From: Cellvibrio sp.
GTDB taxonomy: Bacteria; Pseudomonadota; Gammaproteobacteria; Pseudomonadales; Cellvibrionaceae
Direction of reading: 5' to 3'
DNA length: 5,995 nt
Assembly: GCA_021323495.1 (NCBI GenBank)
Contig: JAJQJO010000252.1
Location: forward strand, 1-5,995
Part shown: positions 1-5,963 of the stretch, one piece after another
Layout of the letters: each line of letters starts with the position of its first letter
Position numbering within the stretch: position 1 is the stretch's first letter
Notes under the pieces: generated by a model
Database searches by the model: none
What the model saw: only the letters and a program-made list of their open reading frames with translations
What the model was told of the DNA's origin: nothing
Made by a program: the position numbers and the translations under genes

Positions 1-1224
1 AATGACGGCAAGGACGAGCGCAATGGTAGGGAATGCTGGGTAGGCAATAGCAACAAACGGGCGGTCGAGGAAGGGTTCTTTGATGCGCAGCGCAAATAAA
101 CTCAGCATGGAGACGATGTACATCACAATCGCACCAAACACTGCCATGGTGATTAAATTGGCAGTCAGGGTCATGCCATTAAATTGCAAATCGTCGCTCA
201 GGATAGCCGCTATACCCACCACAGCACCGGCGATAATGGCGCGGTGCGGTGTGTTGAACTTTTCATTCACCACCGAAAAATAAGCGGGCATATAACCGGC
301 GCGTGCCAGCGCAAAAATCTGGCGTGAATAACCGAGAATAATGCCGTGAAAAGACGCGACCAAACCAAATAAACCAATCCACACCAACATATGCAACCAG
401 TTACTGTTTTCTCCCACAATTACTTTCATCGCTTGCGGCAGCGGGTCATTAATATTGGAAAGCGTGCGCCAATCACCTACGCCACCGGCAAATACCATTA
501 CACCCATGGCGAGTACTACCAGGGTTAAAATACCACCGATATAGGCCCGGGGAATGGTGCGGCGGGGATCTTTTGCTTCCTCGGCAGCCATGGCCACACC
601 TTCGATTGCGAGGAAAAACCAGATTGCAAAAGGGATTGCAGCGACTATGCCGGTAATAGCGCCGGCACTGAATTCTGTTTCACCGGCCCAACCATTGGCC
701 ACAAAATTAGCGAAGGAAAATCCGGGAGATACCACACCCATAAATACCAGTAATTCAAAAATCGCCAACACCGTAACCAGTAACTCAAAAGTTGCAGCGA
801 TACGTACGCCGACGATATTTAACCCCACAAAAATAGCATAGGCGCAGATGGCAAAGGTTTTTGGATTTACCTCGGGAAATTGCACATTTAAATAAGCACC
901 AATGGCCATCGCAATGGCGGGCGGTGCGAATACAAATTCAATCAACGTAGCGAAGCCGGCAACAAATGCCATCCGGGGGCCAAAGGCGCGGCGCGCATAC
1001 GCAAAAGGCCCGCCCGCATGGGGAATGGCGGTCGATAATTCAGTGAAGCTGAAAATAAATGTGGTGTACATAATTGCGATGACGATGGTAGTGACTAAAA
1101 AGCCGAGTGTGCCGGCTTTATCCCACCCGTAACTCCAGCCAAAATATTCACCGGAAATTACCAATCCCACCGCCAGCCCCCATAGGTGCCAGGCATTCAA
1201 AGAATTTTTCAGACTTGTACTCAT
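1..1224 (-). CDS. eat: Ethanolamine permease (APC superfamily), C-terminus cut by window edge
   Basis: An inner-membrane transporter predicted to take up ethanolamine, which ethanolamine ammonia-lyase (EutBC) then degrades. I translated the open frame by hand: 408 codons are present and the frame runs off the left edge, so roughly the last 40-50 residues of a typical ~450-residue family member are missing. Diagnostic stretches closely match the Pseudomonas-type ethanolamine permeases as I know them: VISGEYFGWSYGW (residues 22-34, first membrane helix with the substrate-facing glycine motif), PHAGGPFAYARRAFGP (68-83), FVFAPPAIA (98-106), AIPFAIWFFLAIEGVAMAAEE (197-217, split by the membrane boundary) and FHGIILGYSRQIFALARAG (292-310). 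About ten hydrophobic helices are visible. I chose the ATG at 1224 because AGAGGG lies 7 bases upstream; an in-frame ATG at 1257 has only a poorer purine tract. The 5' region carries a possible operator. eutB/eutC would be expected beyond the left edge, but that cannot be seen. Family assignment is confident; substrate rests on recalled similarity. Confidence 0.9.
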   Translation of the reverse strand, partial: MSTSLKNSLNAWHLWGLAVGLVISGEYFGWSYGWDKAGTLGFLVTTIVIAIMYTTFIFSFTELSTAIPHAGGPFAYARRAFGPRMAFVAGFATLIEFVFAPPAIAMAIGAYLNVQFPEVNPKTFAICAYAIFVGLNIVGVRIAATFELLVTVLAIFELLVFMGVVSPGFSFANFVANGWAGETEFSAGAITGIVAAIPFAIWFFLAIEGVAMAAEEAKDPRRTIPRAYIGGILTLVVLAMGVMVFAGGVGDWRTLSNINDPLPQAMKVIVGENSNWLHMLVWIGLFGLVASFHGIILGYSRQIFALARAGYMPAYFSVVNEKFNTPHRAIIAGAVVGIAAILSDDLQFNGMTLTANLITMAVFGAIVMYIVSMLSLFALRIKEPFLDRPFVAIAYPAFPTIALVLAVI

Positions 1225-1257
1225 CGCTACGCCCTCTGTAATGGATTTGACGATCAT
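1218..1257 (-). promoter_or_regulatory. Ribosome binding site deciding the permease start
   Basis: On the minus strand AGAGGG ends 7 bases before the ATG at 1224, a good Shine-Dalgarno match and spacing. The upstream in-frame ATG at 1257 would add 11 residues (MIVKSITEGVA) not expected for this family, whose members begin shortly before the first membrane helix. This favours the 1224 start. Confidence 0.6.
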
Positions 1258-1379
1258 GGATGCGCTTCTCTTGCGGAAACCATAGCGGTGTTCAGCAGGA
1301 TTCATACCACCGGCATGGTGGGACTAAAATGCAAACAGAAGGTTGAATGGTGACGTATGGTTTAATTGCGGGCCTATTT

Positions 1380-1418
1380 GCTAAGTAATTGAATAGCCGT
1401 TAATTAATGGCTAAGTAA
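1380..1418. repeat. Palindrome flanked by 9-bp direct repeats, likely operator
   Basis: The 20-bp segment at 1394-1413 is an inverted repeat, TAGCC-g-TTAATTAA-t-GGCTA, with 9 of 10 positions symmetric and the restriction-type palindrome TTAATTAA at its centre. It overlaps a perfect direct repeat GCTAAGTAA at 1380-1388 and 1410-1418, whose starts are exactly 30 bp apart, close to three helical turns, so both copies face the same side of the helix. This architecture suits binding of a dimeric regulator plus a second contact. The regulator is unknown; position upstream of the permease suggests ethanolamine-linked or nitrogen-linked control, which is inference. Confidence 0.45.
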
Positions 1419-1426
1419 AAATTTGT

Positions 1427-1454
1427 TTTATGTGGTTGTCATATATTTTCACAA
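1427..1454 (-). promoter_or_regulatory. Weak sigma-70-type promoter candidate for the permease
   Basis: On the minus strand TTGTGA (1454-1449, 4 of 6 to the -35 consensus) and CATAAA (1432-1427, 4 of 6 to the -10 consensus) are separated by 16 bases in AT-rich DNA. Transcription would start near 1420, immediately before the palindrome, so a protein bound there could block elongation or initiation. The match is modest and the -35 overlaps the terminator's T-run. Confidence 0.25.
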
Positions 1455-1501
1455 AAAAACTGACCACTACAGACAGTTTTTTATGCTGCACAAATGGTCA
1501 G
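1453..1501 (-). terminator. Rho-independent terminator candidate downstream of the kinase gene
   Basis: On the minus strand, about 50 bases after the kinase stop, CTGACCATT (1501-1493) can pair with AGTGGTCAG (1468-1460), 9 base pairs with one G-U, and the stem is followed directly by seven Ts (1459-1453). The loop is long (24 bases). A competing stem AAAAAACTG (1482-1474) with CAGTTTTTT (1462-1454) shares the 3' arm and could serve in the opposite direction too, since it is A-T symmetric. Confidence 0.5.
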
Positions 1502-1551
1502 GTATTTGGTTGGCAGGACGGTAATTGGCACCAAAATGGCGCTTTAATTTA

Positions 1552-3153
1552 TTAAGCCCCGATCATTTTTTCCAATATTCTGGTTTTTTGTTCGCCCTGG
1601 ATTTGGTTAAATCCGGCACCGGCCAGCTCGGCGCTGGCGATGCGTTTGGTGGGGTTAGTGTGGATAATTTGCATAATCAATTTGCGCAATGGTTTTGGAG
1701 TGTTGCGCAGCCGCCAGCGACTTTTTAAGCCCCAATAATCTGCTGTGGGTAGGTTGCCGGTAAATAATTGGAACAGGATTGCACCCAGTGCATAGACATC
1801 GGCGCCGGTTGAAACGGGTTCGTTGGCCGGTTGGTACCAATGGCCATCACCACCGTAACTGTGTGGGGGAAAACCAAAGTCACTTAATTTGAGATGATTT
1901 TTTTCGGCAAATAAAATATTGCTCGGGCGCAAATTGCCATGCACGATTCCATAGGAATGGGCGCAGGCGAGGGCGTTGCAAAGTTGTTGGGCGATCGTCA
2001 AGCACTGCCCCAGGCTGAGCGATTGGGTGAGTCGCTCTTGTAAACTGCCTCCGGGTAAATATTCCATCGCGCTAATAAATACGCGCGAATTTTTCCCTGT
2101 GCCGTAAATGCGCGCAATATGCGGATGTTGCACTTGTGTCAATTTTGCTGCGTATTGTGGCGCATTGCCAAGGTGATCAAGATTTTGTTTTTTGATTACC
2201 AAAAATCGTTGGCGATTAGGGTCGTTCACTAAATAGGTTGCGCCAAACGGATTTTCTTTTAATACATCAAGCAAGGTGTAATTGGGCGGAATATTGTCGC
2301 GCGTGGATTCTGTGCCCCAGCGATTTACCTGTAAATGCCGCCCTTGGGCAAGCAATAATAATTGTTGACGAATTTCATCGACTGATGTCGGGCGTTGGTT
2401 TGGATTAGCCTCAATGCAGCGGTTGATTAAAGGGCGCAGTGTGGGGATGATGGCGTATTTGTCCTGCGCCGGCGGGATAGCGTAAGTTTCTTCACTTGCC
2501 ATCGCCGGCACGACACCAAAAATCAATTCATGCATTAATACACCGAGTGAATAAATATCGCTCCGTTGATTGGTGCGTGAAGTACCTTCGCGCTGTTCCG
2601 GTGCCATATAGGCACCCGTGCCCATTATCATTTCCTGGCCGGGTTCGACGGCGTCTTTATCGGCGGCCTTTTTATTGACAGTAAAATATCCCGCGATACC
2701 AAAGTCCACCAAATAGGCGTGGCCATCATAATCCACCAGAATATTGGCGGGTTTAATATCGCGGTGTACCACATTATTACGATGTGCGTACACAAGCGCG
2801 CCGCACAGCTGGATCAAAATATCCAATTTGCGCGTGAGGCTGATATCTTTGCGCGGCAGCACCGTTTCCAATGAAATGCTTTTGACATAAGGCATCACAA
2901 AATAGGGCAGTTGTTGCTCGCTAATACCTTTATCAATTATCTGGATAATATTGGGATGGTTCAGCCGGGCCACCAACAGGCATTCCTGTTCAAACTGCTG
3001 TTGGATCGCGGGATCCTGGTTCAAGCTCGCATCCAGCACTTTAATTGCTACTGGTCGGTCGAGTGAATTTTGTACCGCCAGATATACCTTGGCCATACCG
3101 CCTTCACCCAGCAGCGTTTTAATGTGATAACCGGGAATTGTCTGCACGTCCAA
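1552..3153 (-). CDS. Soluble Ser/Thr protein kinase with C-terminal pseudokinase domain
   Basis: A 533-residue Hanks-type (PknB-like) kinase. Domain 1 (about 8-268) has every catalytic element: glycine loop GEGGMAKVY (16-24), VAIK with Lys38, a likely helix-C Glu57, HRDIKPAN (130-137, catalytic Asp132), DFG (150-152), GTGAYMAPEQ (178-187), SDIYSLG (198-204) and Arg254. Domain 2 (about 291-512) keeps the fold signature but is degenerate: the glycine loop is LKENPFGATY, Lys321 is retained, helix-C Glu is absent, HRDxK has become HGNLR (405-409, Asp to Asn), DFG (425-427) remains and APE is lost. No transmembrane segment, PASTA or other sensor domain is visible, so it should be cytoplasmic. The start is non-ATG: TTG at 3153 or GTG at 3147; no in-frame ATG exists before the upstream stop. 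It is transcribed alone from its own promoter. Substrates are unknown, and no partner phosphatase gene is in the window. Confidence 0.92.
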   Translation of the reverse strand: MDVQTIPGYHIKTLLGEGGMAKVYLAVQNSLDRPVAIKVLDASLNQDPAIQQQFEQECLLVARLNHPNIIQIIDKGISEQQLPYFVMPYVKSISLETVLPRKDISLTRKLDILIQLCGALVYAHRNNVVHRDIKPANILVDYDGHAYLVDFGIAGYFTVNKKAADKDAVEPGQEMIMGTGAYMAPEQREGTSRTNQRSDIYSLGVLMHELIFGVVPAMASEETYAIPPAQDKYAIIPTLRPLINRCIEANPNQRPTSVDEIRQQLLLLAQGRHLQVNRWGTESTRDNIPPNYTLLDVLKENPFGATYLVNDPNRQRFLVIKKQNLDHLGNAPQYAAKLTQVQHPHIARIYGTGKNSRVFISAMEYLPGGSLQERLTQSLSLGQCLTIAQQLCNALACAHSYGIVHGNLRPSNILFAEKNHLKLSDFGFPPHSYGGDGHWYQPANEPVSTGADVYALGAILFQLFTGNLPTADYWGLKSRWRLRNTPKPLRKLIMQIIHTNPTKRIASAELAGAGFNQIQGEQKTRILEKMIGA

Positions 3154-3160
3154 TCTCTCG
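3145..3160 (-). promoter_or_regulatory. Ambiguous non-ATG start region of the kinase
   Basis: The purine tract GAGAGA lies directly against the TTG at 3153, leaving no normal spacer, whereas it stands about 6 bases before the GTG at 3147, an ordinary Shine-Dalgarno distance. The GTG start would give VQTIPGYHIKTLLGEGG (initiator read as Met), losing only two residues and no domain element. Either start predicts inefficient initiation and low kinase levels; I slightly prefer GTG on spacing. Confidence 0.4.
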
Positions 3161-3285
3161 CAAGTGTTATGGCTGGAGTATAGATCGCCTTGGTGCAGGC
3201 GTTTATAAAGTTTCCTGCGCTGGTATCAATGGCTATTTGGCGGCACACTATCGCCATCATATCCACGTACAAACGGGTCAACAGA
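3154..3285. other. Divergent intergenic region between kinase and pncC
   Basis: These 132 bases separate the minus-strand kinase from the plus-strand pncC and must hold both start signals. The kinase promoter is clear; for pncC only a poor candidate is seen (TTGGCG at 3237-3242, 17-base spacer, TATCCA at 3260-3265). No LexA box of the CTGT-N8-ACAG type is evident. Confidence 0.45.
3202..3229 (-). promoter_or_regulatory. Sigma-70-type promoter for the kinase gene
   Basis: On the minus strand TTGATA (3229-3224, 5 of 6 to TTGACA) is separated by 16 bases from TATAAA (3207-3202, 5 of 6 to TATAAT). Transcription would start near 3195, giving a leader of about 40 bases before the kinase start. This is the best promoter match in the window. 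Confidence 0.5.
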
Positions 3286-3768
3286 ATGGATAATCATCTA
3301 CTGCAATTAAGCCAACGCCTTGGTGAACAATTACTGCAGCGCAACTGGCGCATTGCTACCGCTGAATCCTGCACGGGCGGCGGAGTCGCCGCTGCTATCA
3401 CCGCAATTCCAGGAAGCTCCGCGTGGTTTGAATACGGCATCGTCAGCTACGCTAATGCCGCCAAAGAAAAGTTGCTTGGTGTGTCCAGTGAGACACTAAT
3501 CAAGCAAGGCGCAGTCAGCGAGGCGGTAGTAATCGAAATGGCACGCGGTGTACTTGCACTGTCGGGCGCTGATATAGCGGTTGCTATTAGTGGTGTTGCA
3601 GGGCCGAGTGGAGGCTCGCCTGAAAAACCGGTAGGTACTGTCTGGTTTGCCTGGGCGACGGCGGCGGGAGAAATTGAAACTGAGTTGAAGTGGTTTGATG
3701 GGGATAGGGCGGAGGTGCAGAAGATGGCGGTGGCTTTTGCACTAAAAGAATTATTGGTTCTGGTTTAG
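3286..3768 (+). CDS. pncC: Nicotinamide-nucleotide amidase PncC (stand-alone CinA C-terminal domain)
   Basis: A 160-residue cytoplasmic enzyme predicted to hydrolyse nicotinamide mononucleotide to nicotinate mononucleotide and ammonia, returning NMN to the NAD pathway. It is a complete CinA C-terminal domain of usual length, without the N-terminal molybdopterin-binding-like domain of full CinA. Visible signatures are TAESCTGGGVAAAIT (25-39) with the nucleophile-position Ser28, PGSSAWFEYGIVSYANAAKE (42-61) containing Tyr55 and Lys60, the spacing expected of the family's Ser-Tyr-Lys centre, and SGVAGPSGGSPEKPVGTVW (102-120), the conserved glycine-rich segment. The frame is open to an ATG at 3190, but the extra 32 residues resemble no CinA sequence and overlap the kinase promoter; the ATG at 3286 begins the family's normal first helix. 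Its ribosome binding site is weak (CGGG about 8 bases upstream). In many gammaproteobacteria this gene sits before recA; here its downstream neighbour is a convergent regulator, so recA is not adjacent. Confidence 0.92.
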   Translation: MDNHLLQLSQRLGEQLLQRNWRIATAESCTGGGVAAAITAIPGSSAWFEYGIVSYANAAKEKLLGVSSETLIKQGAVSEAVVIEMARGVLALSGADIAVAISGVAGPSGGSPEKPVGTVWFAWATAAGEIETELKWFDGDRAEVQKMAVAFALKELLVLV

Positions 3769-3786
3769 TTTATTTGCAAAATATTA

Positions 3787-3807
3787 ATGCCCGTTTTTTA
3801 CGGGCAT
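3787..3807. terminator. Hairpin between convergent genes, probably bidirectional terminator
   Basis: ATGCCCGT (3787-3794) pairs perfectly with ACGGGCAT (3800-3807) around a five-base T loop. It lies 18 bases after the pncC stop and about 18 bases after the regulator stop on the other strand. Trailing T tracts are imperfect on both sides (GATTGTTAT on plus, TAATATTTT on minus), so termination efficiency is uncertain, but position and symmetry suit a shared terminator. Confidence 0.65.
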
Positions 3808-3824
3808 GATTGTTATAGCTCTTT

Positions 3825-5963
3825 TCATTTCAGCAACACAATATTCGCCTCAGGCAAATAACACTCTGTTTGCAACAATCCTTTATGGATATTAAATGAT
3901 GTAGTCGATACGGCGCTATTTTTCTGCGCCAGGAAAATCGATTGGTTTGAGGTTGCGTAATCCTGGTAGTAAACATCCGACTCCTGGCAAATGCCGCCAC
4001 TCATAAAATAAATACCGTTCATATCTGCTTTAAGCAATTTACCGTATTCGTCGAGGCTCGGGGTGATTCGTTCAAGCACATCATCGGTGCCACGCAGTGC
4101 CCAAAGGCCGTTTTCGCCAACGTATTGGAAATAGACATCCCCTCCGTATTCGATCGCGGAACCGACTGCACCGAAGGTTAGTTGTTTGTGTTGCTCGCCT
4201 TCAATGCGCCATAAGTTCCTGACGCTGCCATTATGTTTCAGGGCAAATAACCGGTTGGTAATAGGGAAATAAGCGATTGGTTCGATTTTGTCGGTGCCGT
4301 CCAACAACAATCCTGTTTCATTGGCCAGTAAATTATGATGATAGAGTTGGTTGTCAGCATTGAAGATAATATGCTCGCCATCATCAGACCAAATGATGGC
4401 ATCAACTTTTTTCGGCACGGGTTGTTTGGTGAGTTGACGTTCCTGGCCTGCTTCTACTAACCATAAATGAATCTGGTTGTTGCGCACCGAGGCATAGACT
4501 ATTTTCTCGCCGTTGGGTGAAAAACTGGCGGCGTAATTAAAATCGGTATTTTCAGTGAGGCGGGTTTGGGTTTTGTCCAGCCCAGTCAGCAAAATATTGG
4601 AGCTGCGTTTTTCTTCCGTATAAAAAATCCCGCTGCCGTCCGCACTATAATGCGGGCGCGAAAAGTTTTTGTCCTTGCTATCGGCGAGCGGAATAGGTAC
4701 TTGTTTTCCATCCAGATACACCGCAAACAATCTGCGCTCCGCTTCGGCAAAAACCAGGACACCACTGCCATCAGGAATCCAACTGATATCGGCGGCCCCT
4801 ATGTCCAGTTTGGTGCGGCCTATCGATTCTTGTTGAGGATTTAAAAAATCAATCTGGACTTTATTTTTATTCAGGCTCGCAATGGCGGTCCGTTGATTGA
4901 GGACGGTGCTGGCAACAGGATTCACTGCGCCTTCAAATTCGTCCAGCAATTTTAATTGTTGATCCAGAATAGAATAGCGATAGCGTCCGTTGCCAGAATT
5001 GGGTCCTTGCTTGGCAACAATTTCCAATGTGTTTTCATCCCACCAGGTTACACTGTAAATAAGCCCTTGCCATTGGCTGAGTTGCTGTTTTTCCAATAGG
5101 CGTTCCTGGGCCAAATCCAATGCGAAGATATGAAAGGAATAAAGATAATTGGATGGTTGATAAAATCGTGTACCCAAGGGCAGTCCATCGCGTCGTTTTA
5201 CTTCTATTGCCACCAGATTTTTCCCGGCAGGTGACCAGGCTAATTTGAACCAGGTTCCGTCGCTATTAGCGATGCGCCAGTCTTTGCCCACCGCATTGCG
5301 GATCACAATTTCGCTTTCCGTCCCGTTTCTTGCAGCGTCCGGTTGATTTGCATTCAGCTTCTCACGGATATAGGCGAGGTGTTGATTATCCGGATGTGGT
5401 GTTGCACTCCGTTCATGCCCGGTTTCATTGGTGTAGCCTTGCGCGGTATTAAAAACTGTCTGGTGATTGTTTGGTATGTAAATGGTGTGCCAGTTAATCC
5501 CTTTATAAATAGCAGCGAGCGCTATCAGGATGAAGATCATCGAGAGCGCAGCAAGCCATTTGCGATACTTGTCCGCTTTGACTACCGGGGCATCAACTGC
5601 CGCGGTTTCTTCGGCGGTAGCGGGTGATGGCGAGGTGAGGAACTGCGGCTCGATCAAAAGCTGGTAGCCACGCTTTGAATAATGCGCAATCAATTCCTGG
5701 TCGCCGACCAGCTCAGCCAAAGCACTGCGCAACGCGTTAATACTTTTTTGTACCGAGCCATGGGTGACTACACGTCCCTCCCATAAACGCTCAATCAGTT
5801 CTTCATTACTGATCACCCGACCTTGGTTGCAGGCGAGATAATGCAGCACTGCCATTGCCTTTGGTTGTAGCTTAAGGCTTTGGTCGCGTGCCCACAGTGT
5901 GTTGTGTGAGGGAGACACTTTAACCTCACCCAGCATAAAACCGGTTTCTTGATGGGCGTTCAT
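3825..5963 (-). CDS. CadC-like membrane-anchored transcriptional regulator with periplasmic TolB/PD40-type propeller
   Basis: A 712-residue one-component regulator. Residues 8-106 form an OmpR/PhoB-type winged helix: the N-terminal beta strands (FMLGEVKVSP), the QPKAMAVLHYLACNQGRVIS helix start, the recognition helix region THGSVQKSINALRSAL (67-82) and the wing YSKRGYQLLIEP (95-106). A Pro/Ala/acidic linker (107-130) and a Lys/Arg stop (KYRK, 132-135) precede one membrane helix (about 136-153). Residues 154-712 should be periplasmic and carry repeated propeller-blade motifs: WSPAGKNLVAI (243-253), WIPDGSGVLVF (395-405), YSADGSGIFYT (439-449), FSPNGEKIVY (481-490) and WSDDGEHIIF (525-534). This resembles CadC and its relatives, where a periplasmic domain senses a signal and the winged helix binds DNA from the membrane. 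There is no receiver domain. The only periplasmic cysteines I find are Cys659 and Cys701. The ATG at 5963 has AGG 5 bases upstream. Signal and targets are unknown. Confidence 0.9.
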   Translation of the reverse strand: MNAHQETGFMLGEVKVSPSHNTLWARDQSLKLQPKAMAVLHYLACNQGRVISNEELIERLWEGRVVTHGSVQKSINALRSALAELVGDQELIAHYSKRGYQLLIEPQFLTSPSPATAEETAAVDAPVVKADKYRKWLAALSMIFILIALAAIYKGINWHTIYIPNNHQTVFNTAQGYTNETGHERSATPHPDNQHLAYIREKLNANQPDAARNGTESEIVIRNAVGKDWRIANSDGTWFKLAWSPAGKNLVAIEVKRRDGLPLGTRFYQPSNYLYSFHIFALDLAQERLLEKQQLSQWQGLIYSVTWWDENTLEIVAKQGPNSGNGRYRYSILDQQLKLLDEFEGAVNPVASTVLNQRTAIASLNKNKVQIDFLNPQQESIGRTKLDIGAADISWIPDGSGVLVFAEAERRLFAVYLDGKQVPIPLADSKDKNFSRPHYSADGSGIFYTEEKRSSNILLTGLDKTQTRLTENTDFNYAASFSPNGEKIVYASVRNNQIHLWLVEAGQERQLTKQPVPKKVDAIIWSDDGEHIIFNADNQLYHHNLLANETGLLLDGTDKIEPIAYFPITNRLFALKHNGSVRNLWRIEGEQHKQLTFGAVGSAIEYGGDVYFQYVGENGLWALRGTDDVLERITPSLDEYGKLLKADMNGIYFMSGGICQESDVYYQDYATSNQSIFLAQKNSAVSTTSFNIHKGLLQTECYLPEANIVLLK

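Larger units (their letters stand above)
1225..1551. other. 327-base intergenic region between kinase 3' end and permease 5' end
   Basis: No credible gene lies here. Read on the minus strand, it holds in order a terminator-like structure after the kinase stop (1453-1501), a weak sigma-70 promoter candidate (1427-1454), a palindrome plus direct-repeat block (1380-1418) and an untranslated leader of roughly 190 bases before the permease. The leader contains a small hairpin (CCACC at 1307-1311 pairing with GGTGG at 1317-1321). The section near 1380-1460 is clearly AT-richer than the flanking genes, as expected of a control region. Confidence 0.7.

Noticed and set aside
80..1132. Several plus-strand frames opposite the permease
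   Set aside because: They are antisense shadows; the minus strand gives an uninterrupted 408-codon permease with strong family motifs.
1438..1456. Possible CRP site (TGTGA-like half near the permease promoter)
   Set aside because: Only one half-site is recognisable; the opposite half does not match TCACA at the needed spacing.
1510..1531. Possible sigma-54 promoter with two TTGGCA copies 15 bp apart
   Set aside because: The required GG-N10-GC spacing is not met and no plus-strand gene follows.
1538..1560. Imperfect inverted repeat overlapping the kinase stop codon (GCTTTAAT/ATTAAGC)
   Set aside because: One unpaired base, a two-base loop and AT-rich arms make it a weak structure, and it has no T-run.
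1525..1728. 67-residue plus-strand frame at the kinase 3' end
   Set aside because: It lies mostly antisense to the conserved second kinase domain, has no ribosome binding site and no recognisable composition.
3048..3281. 77-residue minus-strand frame over the kinase start
   Set aside because: It overlaps the kinase N-terminus in another frame, and the conserved GEGGMAKVY sequence shows which frame is real.
3190..3285. N-terminal extension of PncC from the ATG at 3190
   Set aside because: The 32 extra residues do not look like any CinA-type sequence, overlap the kinase promoter, and the family's first helix begins right at the ATG at 3286.
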